Assembly: GCA_943736015.1 (NCBI GenBank)
Contig: OX031065.1
Location: 3,851,501-3,915,500 of the forward strand
From: Tridacna crocea
Taxonomy: Eukaryota; Mollusca; Bivalvia; Cardiida; Cardiidae
DNA length: 64,000 nucleotides
Direction: 5' to 3'
Positions 1 through 10,688 of the stretch are shown piece by piece. The position numbers and the translations under genes are program-made. Below the pieces are notes generated by a model. The model saw only the letters and a program-made list of their open reading frames with translations. It was not told the origin of the DNA and did no database searches. Numbering within the stretch: the stretch's first letter is position 1; every line of letters begins with the position of its first letter.

Positions 1-56
1 GCAGAGTCAACACCACACTGTTCTTTTGAATGCTTACTGAATCCTTTCCCAAATAA

Positions 57-272
57 CTCTTTACCACACAATCCTGACTTTTGATGACCCTGAGAAGGGA
101 GCCTTATGGAAACATTGTGGGAAAAGGAGAAAATGCTGGTAACCAGCATTTTCTCCTTTTCCCACAATGTTTTCTATCCTTCCCAAAAGGAATTTCTTTT
201 GTCTCATTCATTTTGTCATCTGCAAATGCTGTCAATTTGCATCAGGCTACTATTTTGTCGTTTAATAAAGAA
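57..272 (+). mobile_element. Family A palindromic MITE (piggyBac-like)
   Basis: The left end reads CTCTTTACCACACAATCC and the right end is a decayed copy of the usual TTTGGTAAAGAG. The centre is a near-perfect hairpin (about 108-174) built on GTGGGAAAAGGAGAAAATGC and its complement. This forward orientation recurs throughout the window. Flanks are degenerate rather than perfect TTAA. Confidence 0.75.
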
Positions 273-299
273 ATAAGCCTGCTTTTAACTGATAAGAGA

Positions 300-548
300 A
301 AAAAGGCTTTTAAAAAGATTGTAGGAAAAGGAGAAAATGCTGGTTTCAGGCTTTTCTCCTTTTTCGGAATTGTTTCCAAAAGCCTCTGCCCATAAGAGTC
401 TTAAGAATCAGAATTGCATGGTAAAGGGTCAAACCTATACTATACAATCTCAAGTTTTACAAACCCTGAGTAAAAGGAGCCTTTTGAAAACAAACATTTT
501 GAAACGAGCATTTTCTCCTTTTCCCAAAATGTTTTCTATCTTGTCAAG
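300..548 (+). mobile_element. Two decayed family A MITE fragments
   Basis: 300-430 keeps an imperfect hairpin and a right part ending in GGTAAAGGGTCAA. 440-548 keeps the segment before the hairpin and one hairpin arm, and is interrupted at its right side by the SINE at 562-767. Confidence 0.55.
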
Positions 549-561
549 AATATATCTTGTG

Positions 562-767
562 GTGTGTGTAGTTGTGAGGTAGTGTGTCAGCCTTGTAACA
601 ATGTCCTGAGTTCAATAGCCTGTTACAGGTGTTAACTTCAGAATTTTTCATCGGCCCACACATATGGCGTGAGAACTGGTGCAATTTCCAGAAAGAAGAA
701 TCAAGAGAGACTAGTATCCATTGTAAGAACTTATTTCTCAATGGACATACAATAAACGTGCTAAAAT
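562..767 (+). mobile_element. SINE with 13-bp target-site duplication
   Basis: A 206-bp insertion is flanked by identical copies of AATATATCTTGTG at 549-561 and 768-780. The first 60 bases have the spacing of a tRNA-derived pol III promoter (a GTAGTTGTGAGGTAG box A-like stretch and a GAGTTCAATAG box B-like stretch). The 3' part resembles the sequence at 61195-61310, which supports a dispersed family. It landed inside a decayed family A MITE. Confidence 0.75.
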
Positions 768-797
768 AATATATCTTGTGCTTTGAGTCACCTTCAA

Positions 798-1019
798 CTC
801 ATTACCGTACCACACAATCCCTACTTTTGACGACCCCGAGAAAGCTTTTGAAAACATTGTGGGAAAAGGAGAAAATGCTGGTAACAAGCATTTTCTCCTT
901 TTCCCACAATTTTTTGTAACCTTGCCAACTAAAATTTCATTTTCTGACTCACATTTACTTTGTCGTCTGCAAATGCTTTCAATTTGGACAAGCCCGAAAT
1001 ATTGTCGTTTGGCGATGAG
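798..1019 (+). mobile_element. Family A MITE, forward
   Basis: Left end CTCATTACC..CCACACAATCCC, hairpin at about 850-910, right end GGCGATGAG followed by TTAA at 1020-1023. The left flank is TTCAA, one base away from TTAA. Confidence 0.8.
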
Positions 1020-1023
1020 TTAA

Positions 1024-1308
1024 TGTGCTGTCTGAGAATGCTTTCCATTTGGACAAGTAAAAAATTTTGTCATTTGATAAAGAATTATCTATTAAGCAAC
1101 AAAATTTTAGATTGGTTTGATTTGAAAGCATTTGCAGACGACAAATTAAATGTGGCTCAAATGATGGAATTTGTGTCTGACAGATTAGAAAACATTGCGG
1201 GAGAAGGAAAAAAAATGCCAGTTTCCAGCATTTTTTTTCCTTTTCCACAATGTTTTTAAATCCTTCATTCTTCAGGGTCATTAAAACTTGGGATTTTGAG
1301 GTAAAGAG
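1024..1308 (-). mobile_element. Family A MITE, reverse, plus a solo right-end fragment
   Basis: 1024-1085 is only the right terminal third of a forward copy. 1086-1308 is a reverse copy ending GGTAAAGAG and followed by TTAA (1309-1312). Its hairpin has A-rich expansions in both arms. Confidence 0.75.
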
Positions 1309-1347
1309 TTAAAGAACTTATTATATCTTTTCATACAAAATCCATAC

Positions 1348-4300
1348 CTGTAGCAAATACCCATCTCATGTTGTCCTGTTTTGCCATTCCCAACATAGGC
1401 AGCATGGTTCCCAATACAGCAGTCAAATGGGGTACCATGGCATACACTGAAAAGCAATCACAATTTATTTGTAATGATACTAATAAAACTGCAATTTCTT
1501 CTTTTTTATATATTCCAACCTAAAAATTCTGGACTGATTAATCTTGAACTCCTTTCTAAAGTGTTCTGTGCTTTTCTCAAAAGTATTCATGTCAAAGTGG
1601 CAAGTGCATCTATTTATGCATTCCAAGTGTTTATTACTAAAGCTTTGTTTTTTGAAAAACTTTATCAAATTCCAATCGCCACCATTTTTACCCTTTAACT
1701 GCCTTTCACCACTTTAGCTTAGTTATTGCCAGTGTAGATCAAGATCAGAATGCACGAAACATGGATTCTGATCCTAATCTACACTGTCCCCATTGCTGAG
1801 ATTCAGATGTGACTGTACATACCATTAGCTGAGGCCAGATTGGCTATGGTCTGAACAACAAAAAAGTGTGGCAGCACCCCTGGCTGGAATTTCTTCAACA
1901 TTTCTTCCATCACTTCATTACAGTGCTTCTTTCCCAGAGCTACTAGCACACCGCTGGCTGCTGTTTGCCATTCTGGTACAACATCCTGTAAGTGGATAAA
2001 GCTGTACTGGTCACATCAAGCCTATACATATAGTTAAATTATCAAGACATTTTCTGAACTGTCGCCCAAACATCATTTTCTGTGTTACTATTCTGCTCTC
2101 TCTTAACTCTTTACCACACAATCCCAACTTTTAATGACCCTAAGAAAGGGGCCTGCTGGTAACCAGAATTTTTTCCTTTTCCCACAATATTTTCTGCCTT
2201 TCCCAAAGCAAATTTCCATTTTTGAGTCAAAGTAATACTGTTCTCTGCAAAATGCTTTCAATTTGCACAAGTCTAAAAGTTTGGTCATTTGGTAAAGAGT
2301 TAACAGTATACGATACAATCTCAGGTTTAACTCTTCACCAGATGATAAAATTTCAGACTGTTCCAAATTCAAAGTATCAGTAGGGGACAAATTTCAAGTG
2401 ACTCAAAAAATCAAACAATTGTTTTGAGAAGGGTAGAAAACATTGTAGGAAAAGGAGAAATTGATGGTTACAAGCATTTTCTCCTTTTCCCACAATGTTT
2501 TCAAAAGGCTTCTGTAACTCTTTACCAAACAATAAAATTTTGGGGACCCTGAAGAAGGCTTATGAAAACGTAATGGGAAATGCTGGCTACCAACCCTGGT
2601 CAGCATTTTCTCCATTTCCTACGATACTTTCTGCCCCATCAAAGACAGAAATAATCATTGAGCCACATTTCAATCTATCGTCACCAAATGCTTTAAACTT
2701 TGTCGCTCAGCAAAAACTTAAATGGTTAACTCTTTACCAAACGACTAAATTACAAACTGATCTAAATTGAAAGCATTTGCAGACGACAAAATTAATGAGA
2801 CTGACAATTTGGAATTTGGTTTGGGAAAGGTAGAAAACACTGTGGGAAAAGGAGAAAATGCTGGTTACCAGCATTTTCTCCTTTTCCCACAATGTTTTCA
2901 AAAGACTTCTTTCTACGGGTCGTTAAAAGTCTGATAGTGTGCTAGAGAGTTAATTCAATCATTCCCCAAGGAATCCACGGAGTATGTAGCTTATTTGTAG
3001 AAATAGGCATTGAATCTTTCCAAGATTTCCAGCTTCCAACCCATTGTTTTCATGAACCTGAGGAAACTATCATTTGAAAACATTGTGTGAAAAGAAGAAA
3101 ATTCCAAGTTCCAAGACAGATAATCATACTTGTCAAAATTGGAAGCTTTTGCAGACAGCATTTCAAATGTAGCTGAAGAGATAGGATTTGTTTCTGAAAC
3201 AGTAGAAAACAGCGTGGAAAAAGAAAAGAGTTGAAAAATTTATTTGTTCAACTCTTTACCACACAAACCCGACTTTTAATGACCCTGAAAAAGAAGCCTA
3301 TAGAAAACATTGTAGGAAAAGGAGAAAATGCTGATAACCAGCATTGTCTCCTTTTACCGCAATGATTTCTACCCTGTTAGAAACAAATTTCAATATCTGA
3401 ATTACTTTTACTTTGTCATCTGCGAATGCATTCAATTGGGACAGGTCTAAAATTTTGTTGTTTGGTACAGGTTAACTAGTCATCAGTAAGAAAGAAAGTT
3501 TTGAAACCTTGGATTCTGTCAGTTCCTGTGATGCCTGGTTGATAAGGTCCACGGCCAGGTCCTTGTCCAGGTCCTCCAACCTTTCATGTATAATCCTCTC
3601 CATACTTTGTAGGATGGCCACTCTGTGACCTTGTGGAAGCTTTATACGGAAAAATAGTCAACAATGTTTTATCTCTTTACCACACAATGATGACTTTTGA
3701 GGTAGAAGCCTTTTAAAAGCATTTGGGAAAAGGAGAAAATGCTGGTAACCAGCATTTTCTCCTTTTCCAACACCATTTTCTACCCTTCCCAAATCAAATT
3801 TCGATTCTTCAGTCACATTTACTTTGTCATCTGCAAATGCTTTTAATTTAGACCAGTCAATAAATTTATCGTTTTGTAAACCCTTATACATGTATAATTA
3901 TAAGCACATACTAATTTTGATAACTCTTTGCTAAATAAAAAAAAGTTTCGAAAGCATTCTAATCATATTATGAAGTCATCAAATCAAATGTAACTGAAAT
4001 GAAAGGCTTTGTAGGTTAATTGGTAGAAAACACCATGAAGAAAAGAGAAAATACCTGTCACAAGCATATTCTCCTTTTATCTTAATGTTTTAACTCTTTA
4101 CCAAACAACAAAATTTTTGACAGGTCCAAATTGAAAGCATTTGCTGACGACAAAATAAATGTAGCTCAAAAATTGAAATTTGTTTTGGGAAGGGTAGAAA
4201 ACATTGTGGGAAAAGGAGAAAATGCTGGTAACCAGCATTTTCTCCTTTTCCTACAATGTTTTCATAAGGCCTCTCTCTCAGGGTGATTAAAAGTCGGGAT

Positions 4301-6250
4301 TGTGTAGTAAAGAGTTAAAAAGCCCTGTCCATCAGGGCTGTCTGGTAAAGAGTTAATGATGAGGACCTTTGAAAACATTGTGAGAAAAGGAGAAAATTCT
4401 GGTTACCATTATTTCTCCTTTTATCACAAAGTTTTCTACCATTCAAAAGACAAATCCCTACATTCGGGACGAATCTCACTTGTCATCTGCAAATGCTTCA
4501 AACTGGGGCAAGTCTAAAATTTTATCATCTGGAAAAAGGTTAAAGTCTGTACACGAAGAAAATGTTTTGTTACATATGCAAATGCAAAGTATGCGACTGC
4601 AATAAATTTACAAAACTTAATTGCACTGGAAATGTCCATATCTTCTAGTATACCAATTTTCGCTGCTTCCATACCGTTTACAACAGTTTCAATCTCGGGG
4701 ATCTTTCAACCTTCACCGCACAATGGTGAGTCTGAGCAATCCTGAGAAAGAAAGCTTTCGAAAACATTGTCTGAAAAGTATAAAATACTGTTGATAAGTA
4801 TTTTTTTCTTTCCCTATAATATTCAATGTCCTCCTAAAGCCAAATTCAGCTTTTGAACCCAGTTGTCTGCAGAACCTTTCAATTTGGTCAAATCTACAAT
4901 TTTGTCATGGGGTTAAGAGTTAACCCTTTCCCAGACAAAAAGAATTTAGCCTTGTCCAAATTGAGAGCATTTGCAGACGACAATTTCAATGTGGCTCAAA
5001 TGGTGCAATGTTTCTTTGATAGGGTAGAAAACATTGTGGGAAAGGAGAAAATGTTGGTTACCACAGTGACAATGTTTTCAGAAGGCTTCTTTCCCAGGGT
5101 CGTTAAAAGTCGTCATTGTGTGGGAAAGAGTTAACTCTTTACCAAATGAAAAACTCTAACCCTGTCCCTTTACCAGTCACTACCGACTTTTAACTCTGAG
5201 AAAGAAGCCTTCTGAAAACATTGTAGGAAAAAGAGAAAATGCTGGTAACATTTTTCCCACACTGTTTTCTTCCATATTAAAGAAAAATTGTACCATTTAA
5301 GCCACACTGAAACTGTCCTATACAAATGCTTTCAATTTGGACATGGCTACAATTTCAAATTCAAGTTCAAATTGAAACTTTTTGAATACAACAATTCAAA
5401 TGCAGAGTTTTGTGTCTTGGCTGAGAAAGGTTAGAAATTATTGTAGGAATGCGACTAACAGCATTTCTTTTTAAATACTATTTCCAAATGTTCAAATGTT
5501 TTCTTCTGAATCATTAAATTTCAGAATTGTGGCGTAATGGATTTATTCTTTACTACACAATCTCGACTTTTAATGAATGTGAGAGAGAAGACTATTGAAA
5601 ACATTGTGGGAAAAGGCGAAAATGCTGGTAACCAGCATTTTCTCCTTTTCCCACAATGTTTTCTATCCTTTCAGAAACAAATTCCATTATTTGAGCTATA
5701 TTTATAATTTGTTGTCTGCAAATCCTTTCAATTTCAACAATCCTGAAATTTTGTTCTTGGTAAAGAGTTAACCCTTTACCACACAATGACAACTTTAAAC
5801 GACTCCGAGGTAGGTTACCAGCATTTTCTCCCTTTCCCACAAAGTTTTCAACTCTAGCAAAGCGAAAATTGCGTCAATTGAGCCACTATGAGAATATCGT
5901 CTGCAAATACTTTCAAATTGGACAGGTCTAAAATTATGCCGTGTGGTAAAGAGTAAACTCTTTACCAAACGACAAAATTTTAGACTTGTCCAAATTGAAA
6001 GCATTTGCAGATAACAAATTGAATGTGACTTAAATGATGAAATTTGTCTGTGACAGGGTAGAAAACATTGTGGGGAGAGGAGAAAATGCTGATAACCAAA
6101 CCACACCTTTGCATGTTTCTGTAGATAATTGTGACATGAACTGAGAACCAGCTCTGGTTTCTTCTTGCCCAGGTTTAACAGGGAATCACATATAATTTGC
6201 ATACTGTCCTCGTTTCTGTCGAATGCTGCATCAATCAGTGCCATCGTCAT
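1348..6250 (-). CDS. MROH1: MROH1-type maestro HEAT-repeat protein, N-terminal exons (partial)
   Basis: Four minus-strand exons are joined by canonical splice sites and consistent phases: 6252-6107 (ATG at 6250-6248, 48 codons), 3639-3508 (44 codons), 1985-1823 and 1446-1348; the gene then leaves the window. The peptides read MTMALIDAAFDRNEDSMQ.., then LPQGHRVAILQSMERIIHER.., then DVVPEWQTAASGVLVALGKK.., then LTAVLGTMLPMLGMAKQDNM... They show the conserved N-terminal order of maestro heat-like repeat family member 1, including the LGTMLPMLG..KQDNMRWVFAT motif. The family is a large HEAT/ARM helical-repeat protein; in animals MROH1 is linked to lysosome/endosome function, but nothing here tests that. 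The ATG follows an acceptor AG by two bases, so an upstream untranslated exon is expected but was not found. No lesions are visible. Introns are packed with TTAA MITEs, and a half MITE lies less than 10 bp beyond the first donor site. It is divergent from the MCM4 fragment. Confidence 0.9.
1699..1800. mobile_element. Family B palindromic MITE fragment
   Basis: It follows TTAA (1695-1698). It contains the imperfect palindrome 1730-1789 with GTGTAGATCAAGATCAGA and its complement, in the MROH1 intron 23 bp from an exon. Confidence 0.6.
2107..2949. mobile_element. Run of four family A MITEs sharing TTAA junctions
   Basis: 2107-2299 is forward with an internal deletion. 2331-2515 is reverse and lost its right end. 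2518-2725 is forward with a badly damaged hairpin. 2730-2949 is reverse with an intact hairpin (about 2834-2898). TTAA lies at 2103-2106, 2300-2303, 2327-2330, 2726-2729 and 2950-2953. The single TTAA at 2726-2729 serves as flank for two neighbours, as expected if one element inserted into the target duplication of another. Confidence 0.8.
2950..3251. other. Intronic spacer with a decayed family A remnant
   Basis: Only 3060-3240 shows weak similarity to family A (a degraded hairpin arm near 3080 and a TTTGCAGACAG-like segment). No coding signal is visible. Confidence 0.4.
3252..3471 (+). mobile_element. Family A MITE, forward
   Basis: Left end CTCTTTACCACACAAACCC after TTCAA, hairpin at about 3304-3368, right end GTACAGG followed by TTAA (3472-3475). 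It lies 33 bp from the MROH1 exon at 3508-3639. Confidence 0.8.
3673..4314. mobile_element. Three family A MITEs
   Basis: 3673-3890 is forward. 3924-4089 is reverse, with its right end replaced by the next copy. 4094-4314 is reverse and full length with TTAA at both sides (4090-4093 and 4315-4318). The last copy carries the hairpin centre GGTAACC, which is usual for forward copies. Confidence 0.75.
4357..4919 (+). mobile_element. Two decayed forward family A MITEs
   Basis: 4357-4539 lacks the left terminus and has a degraded hairpin. 4710-4919 has TTCAAC at the left, a hairpin with many mismatches, and ends at TTAA 4920-4923. The 160 bp between them show nothing recognisable. Confidence 0.6.
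4924..5767. mobile_element. Cluster of family A MITEs of mixed age
   Basis: 4924-5130 is reverse with one hairpin arm partly deleted. 5135-5166 is a reverse left end only. 5167-5355 is forward with a shortened hairpin. 5370-5540 is reverse and strongly decayed. 5547-5767 is forward with an intact hairpin (about 5598-5662) and TTAA at 5768-5771. Confidence 0.7.
5772..6098. mobile_element. Forward family A MITE and a half reverse copy abutting the MROH1 exon
   Basis: 5772-5953 is forward, missing the left hairpin arm. 5958-6098 is the left half of a reverse copy that stops in the hairpin, 8 bp short of the end of the MROH1 exon (6107, minus strand). The break point is therefore just past the splice donor of that exon. 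Confidence 0.7.
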
Positions 6251-6314
6251 CTCTGAAAGGTATCCAATCAAAATTGAGAATGTAAACATGCTTTTTTCCG
6301 ATCCAACCGCTTAA

Positions 6315-6882
6315 CCCTTCACCACACATTGACAACTTTTAACGACTCTGAGGAAGAAGCCTATTGAAAACATTGTGGGAAAAGGAGAAAATGCTGGTAT
6401 TCCAGCATTGTCTCCTTTTCCCACAATGTTTTCAACTTTTCCCAAAACAATATTCAATTTTCAAGTCACATTTATTTTGTCTTCCGCAAATGTTTTTAAT
6501 CTGGACAAGTCTGAAATTTTGTCGTTTGGTAAAGAGTTAACCCTTTACCACACACTGACAACTTTTAACGACCCGGAGGAAGAAGCCTATTGAAAACATT
6601 TATGGGAAAAAGAGAAAATGCTGGTAACCAGCATTTTCTCCTTTTCCCACAAAGTTTTCTTCTCACAATTTCACTTTCACAATTGAGAGTTTCAGCAATC
6701 CTATGGAAGAGACCTTTTGAAAACATTATTGGGAAAGGAGAAAATGCCAGCATTTTCTCCTTTTCCCATAATGTTCTCTACCCTTGCAAAGGTGAATTTT
6801 TATTTTTGAGTCAAAATTCTTTCGGAGTCTGCAAAAGCTTTCAATTTGGCCAAGTATAAAACTTCATCATTTGGTATAGAAC
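6315..6882 (+). mobile_element. One full and one fused pair of forward family A MITEs
   Basis: 6315-6536 is full length, flanked by TTAA at 6311-6314 and 6537-6540. 6541-6882 contains a left end plus hairpin, then a second hairpin plus right end, so two copies are joined through internal deletions. The region lies upstream of MROH1 and could include its promoter; I see no clear promoter motif. Confidence 0.75.
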
Positions 6883-6929
6883 TAACCCTTGAAGGTCTTA
6901 ATTCAGATTCAATTGCTTATGGAGATAGT

Positions 6930-7355
6930 GAAGATCAGAATCAGACTGTAAAGTTACTGCTGTCTGATCTTACATCTAGACTGTTCCCTTCCTTCCCAGA
7001 GTTTTGACAAAAACAGCCCTGAAATTGCAATGAAGGCATATTTAGTTCCACAATTTGAGCCATCTTTTATTTATTGTCTGCAAATGCTTTGAATTTGAAC
7101 AAGTCTACAATTTTGTCCTGTGGTAGACAGTTAAAGCCCTTTACCACACAATCCCGAGTTTTAACGACCCAGAAAGAGAAGCCTTTTGAAAACATTGTTT
7201 GAAAAGGAGAAAATGCTGGTAACCAGCATGTTCTCCTTTACCCAAAATGTTTTCTACCCTTCCCATTACAAATGTCAACTTTTCAGTCACATATATTGTC
7301 GTCTGGTAATGCTTATGATTTGGACAAGCCTAAAATATTGTCATGTGTTAGAGAG
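6930..7355 (+). mobile_element. Family B remnant and family A MITE
   Basis: 6930-6995 holds a broken family B palindrome. 7047-7130 is a right terminal fragment of family A. 7137-7355 is a forward family A copy with hairpin at about 7187-7252 and TTAA at 7131-7134 and 7356-7359. Confidence 0.65.
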
Positions 7356-7359
7356 TTAA

Positions 7360-8283
7360 TGTTTCAGTCTCATTTGAGGTCCATTTTAGAGTCACCTACT
7401 GCAGGTCTTTCAAGCCATGATGGATATAGGAGTGTAACTGTGTTCTGCAATAGTTTGCCTAGATTGTTTGTTTATGGTTTGATTGACTGATTGATTCGTT
7501 AATTGACTAAGTTTTATTACACCTTCAATATCTTTTCAATCATATCATGGCAACAGTTTACTTATTCATGAGTCCTGGATTTCAAACATGCTACACTGCA
7601 ACTCCAACATGTCTTCCAAATGACACACCCACCAAAACTCTTTCACTTTCAGTTGGGGTCAAAGCCGCAGTTTCTTGTAACAAACTGCAGTGGTTATCAT
7701 TAGCATGTATTCTTAGCAGTCCTGATATATCTGTGGTAGTGCACTCGCCATGAAAGCAGGGGGCCCTGGGTTCAAGTAGTGGCCGACTTCTTCCCCCCGC
7801 AAATTACTTTGGAACCCTACGTGCCTTCATTGCAACTTTTGTTCTATTCAGAGGACCAAGTTTAGTAGGAAATGTCTAGAATGGCGACAGATTGATAGGA
7901 TATGTATAATTCGCTTGTTTATTTCAAGAATGCAGTTACGGTTTGTGCATCCGTGATGAAATCCGGGAATGCAGTCAGTGAAGGTAAATCAATTATCCTG
8001 ATGAAAACTCCCATTCTTTCCCAGTGTCACTCACCGTCCACTTGTCCCCCTGTGGACCGGACCTCGGCCTCTCTATCTGCCGGCATTTTTACCGTCTTTT
8101 GTGATTTTTAGTTTGATATTGGTAGGTGTTTTTCGACGAACATTTTTATCAGTCTATTGTGTACATGTCATGTGATAAACTTCGTCCTCGTCAAGGGAGG
8201 TAAGTCTAGTTTCAGTTTCAATGTGAATCAAAGTACATACTATACTATTTGCACATGAAACAAATTTGCGGCGATTAGTTTAA
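7360..8283. other. Intergenic stretch with a tRNA-like SINE piece
   Basis: The only structure I can name is a pol III promoter-like segment at about 7727-7790 (GGTAGTGCACTCG, then GGGTTCAAGT). A GGGAGGTAAGT donor-like site lies at about 8196-8206 but no exon could be supported. Short open frames here show no similarity that I recognise. Confidence 0.4.
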
Positions 8284-8488
8284 CCCTTTCCCAAACAATC
8301 CCTGGTTTATACGACTCCGAGAAAGAAGCCTACTGAAAACATTGTGGAAAAAGGAAAAAAAACCGGTAACTAGCATTTTGTTTTTTACCCTGCTATAAAT
8401 AAACTTCAATTTTTCAGTTACTTTTATTTTGTCGTCTGCAAATGCTTTCAATCATGACCAGTCTAAATTTTTGTCGTTTAGTAAAGAG
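8284..8488 (+). mobile_element. Family A MITE, forward, damaged hairpin
   Basis: It begins after TTAA (8280-8283) with CCCTTTCCCAAACAATCCC and ends GTAAAGAG. The hairpin is reduced to its left arm and a stub. Confidence 0.7.
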
Positions 8489-8514
8489 TTATCGTAAAAC
8501 GCGAACCTATATGA

Positions 8515-8737
8515 ACCCTTTACTCCATAGATACTCATTTTTACGTATCAAAAACAGTCAGCTTTTGAAAATGTTGTGGGAAAAGGAGAAATTGCTCGTA
8601 ACGAGCAATTTCTCCTTTTCCCACAATGTTTTCCATTCAATCAGATATTTGTGTCCTCATTTGTCCATATTTTTGACATCATATCTTTATTTACTGCTGA
8701 AATGGAAGAGCCTCAAATTGGCATAACAGGTAAAGGG
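8515..8737 (+). mobile_element. Family A' MITE with alternative hairpin tip
   Basis: Ends CCCTTTACTCC..GGTAAAGGG, TTAA at 8738-8741. Arms share the family A stem, but the tip is ATTGCTCGTAACGAGCAAT instead of TGCTGGTAACCAGCA. Both arms carry the matching change. Confidence 0.75.
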
Positions 8738-8798
8738 TTAAGAAAGTTCTAAGTGTTTTATACATTAATAATGGTAAAAGGTGGTATAAATGGATTAA

Positions 8799-9019
8799 CT
8801 CTTTACCACACGAGAAAATTTTAGACCGGTCCAAATTGAAAGCATTTGCAGATGACAAAATAAAAGTGACTGAAAAATTGAATTTTGTTCTTGGACGGGT
8901 AGAAAACACTGTGGGAAAAGGAGAAAATGCTGGTTACCAGCATTTTCTCCTTTTCCCACAGTGTTTTCAAAAGGCTTCTTTCTCAGGGGCGTCATAAGTA
9001 GGGTTTGTGTGGTAATGGG
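8799..9019 (-). mobile_element. Family A MITE, reverse
   Basis: Full length with TTAA at 8795-8798 and 9020-9023. The hairpin (about 8904-8968) uses the variant stem CACTGTGGG, and the same change is present in the opposite arm (CCCACAGTG). Confidence 0.85.
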
Positions 9020-9184
9020 TTAAGTGCACATAATAATTTCGAAAGTTATGGCCAGGGTTACCGTGTTTCCATAGCATTCAACTGCATGGGACATTAACCT
9101 AGCTTTGCCCCGTAAGGCATTTCTATGGTATCTCTAATTGACCCTACATAACAACAAGAATGAAGCCGTTTCTTATGTATATAT

Positions 9185-10074
9185 GACAACTTTTGATAGT
9201 GTAGAAAACATTGTTTTGCCACAATGTTTTCTAAGGGCTCCTATAAGGAATGCGTAGAAATGAGTATCTTAGAGTAAAGGGTTAACCCTTTACACATGAC
9301 CCTGGGAAATGGGACTTGAAAATATTGTGAAAGAAGGAGAAATGCTCGTAACCAGTATCTTCTCCTTTTCACACCATGTTTTCCATCTGATAAAAAAAAG
9401 AAAATTTCAGCCTGGAGTCATATTTATTTATACGGGTGTCTGGAAAAGCTTTCATTTTGTTCCAACTTAGAAATTTGGCTTTTCAGAGAAATCTCACTAT
9501 ATTAGACAGTGCAGATCCTTGATCAGACTGCATGGTTGGTGAAGTCTGATCTTTATCAATACTGTCGACAAAAGCCCTCAAAGTTGCTCTTAGAAGCCAA
9601 AGCGTTAAAACATGATGTTCAGCCCTATTGCAAATGATAAAGTTTAGGACTTGTTTAAAATTCAAAGCATTTGCAGATGACAAAATAATTGTGACTAAAA
9701 AGTGATTTTTGATGTTGGAAGGATAGAAGACATGGTGGGAAAAGGGGAAGATGCTGGTAACCAGCATTAATTTTTCTCCTTATTACCACTATGTTTTCAA
9801 AAGCTTTCTTTCTCAGGGTTGTTAAGGGCAAGGATTGTGTGGTAAAGGGTTAACCCATTAACATACAATTACGACTTTTAACAACCCTGAGGAAGTGGCC
9901 TTTTGAAAACATTTTGGGAAAGGGAGAAAATGCCGGTAACCAGCATTTTCTCCTTTTCCCACAAAGTTTTCTACTCCATGAAAAAAAAAATGCATCATTT
10001 CAGCCAATGTGAAATTATCGCCTACAAATGCTTTCGATTTGAAAAGGTTTAAAATTCTGCTGTATGGTAAAGGG
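9185..10074. mobile_element. Family A MITE cluster
   Basis: 9185-9281 is a fragment with a very short hairpin. 9286-9480 is forward and decayed. 9490-9560 holds a broken family B palindrome. 9623-9849 is reverse, with an AATTT insertion in one arm. 9854-10074 is forward with hairpin (about 9907-9970) and TTAA at 9850-9853 and 10075-10078. Confidence 0.7.
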
Positions 10075-10078
10075 TTAA

Positions 10079-10688
10079 AGGGGGCTTTGTGGGCTTAGTA
10101 AAAGTCCTCTACATGTTTGTGATGGCTATTACTGCAAAAGTATTACAGGTATTAATATCAAAATTTATAAACAGATAGATCTTAATAATAGAAAATGTAA
10201 TTTTTCCATGTTTCAAGACGTTTTAGGGAAAATGGGGGCTTCATGGTAAAGGTAGAGTCAGTTTTTCTCCATTATCTTGCTGGTCAAAATTTCACATTTC
10301 AGTTACTACCCTCCCCAAAAGAATTTTGCTGTCATTCTGTCCATTCCTTTGTTGACTTAAATATATACTGGGAATATCTCCAAGATAGTAATTACCTTTT
10401 CACTTCAATTTCTAGAGGCATGAACAGGTCCATTTAGGATAAAAGAAGTGAATTTATATTAATTTTTATATTTATTTGGGGAGCATAACCTGTCTCTGAC
10501 GGCTCTTGTCTAAACTCGTCCTATTCCACCACATTACACTTTTCAGATTCATTCCAATCTGAACAGTATAGATTTAGATCAGACTGCTCCCCGCATTAAG
10601 TTATCATGTTAATGTATAATAAGTATATCACTGAACATTAAGTTTTCAATGCTGAACCATATAGATGTACAGATCATTTTTATTGCAG
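10079..10688. other. No gene seen
   Basis: AT-rich sequence with a partial family B half palindrome near 10560-10600. I looked here for the MCM4 Walker A exon (GDPGTSKSQ motif) and did not find it. Confidence 0.5.

Noticed and set aside
6375-6593. Many short frames with the peptide GKGENAGNQHFLLFPQCF on both strands
   Set aside because: They are translations of the stop-free MITE hairpin, with no conservation of start or frame around it.
7547-7753. 68-codon frame as upstream MCM4 exon
   Set aside because: No MCM motif, no supporting splice sites, and Ser/Thr/Leu-rich composition.
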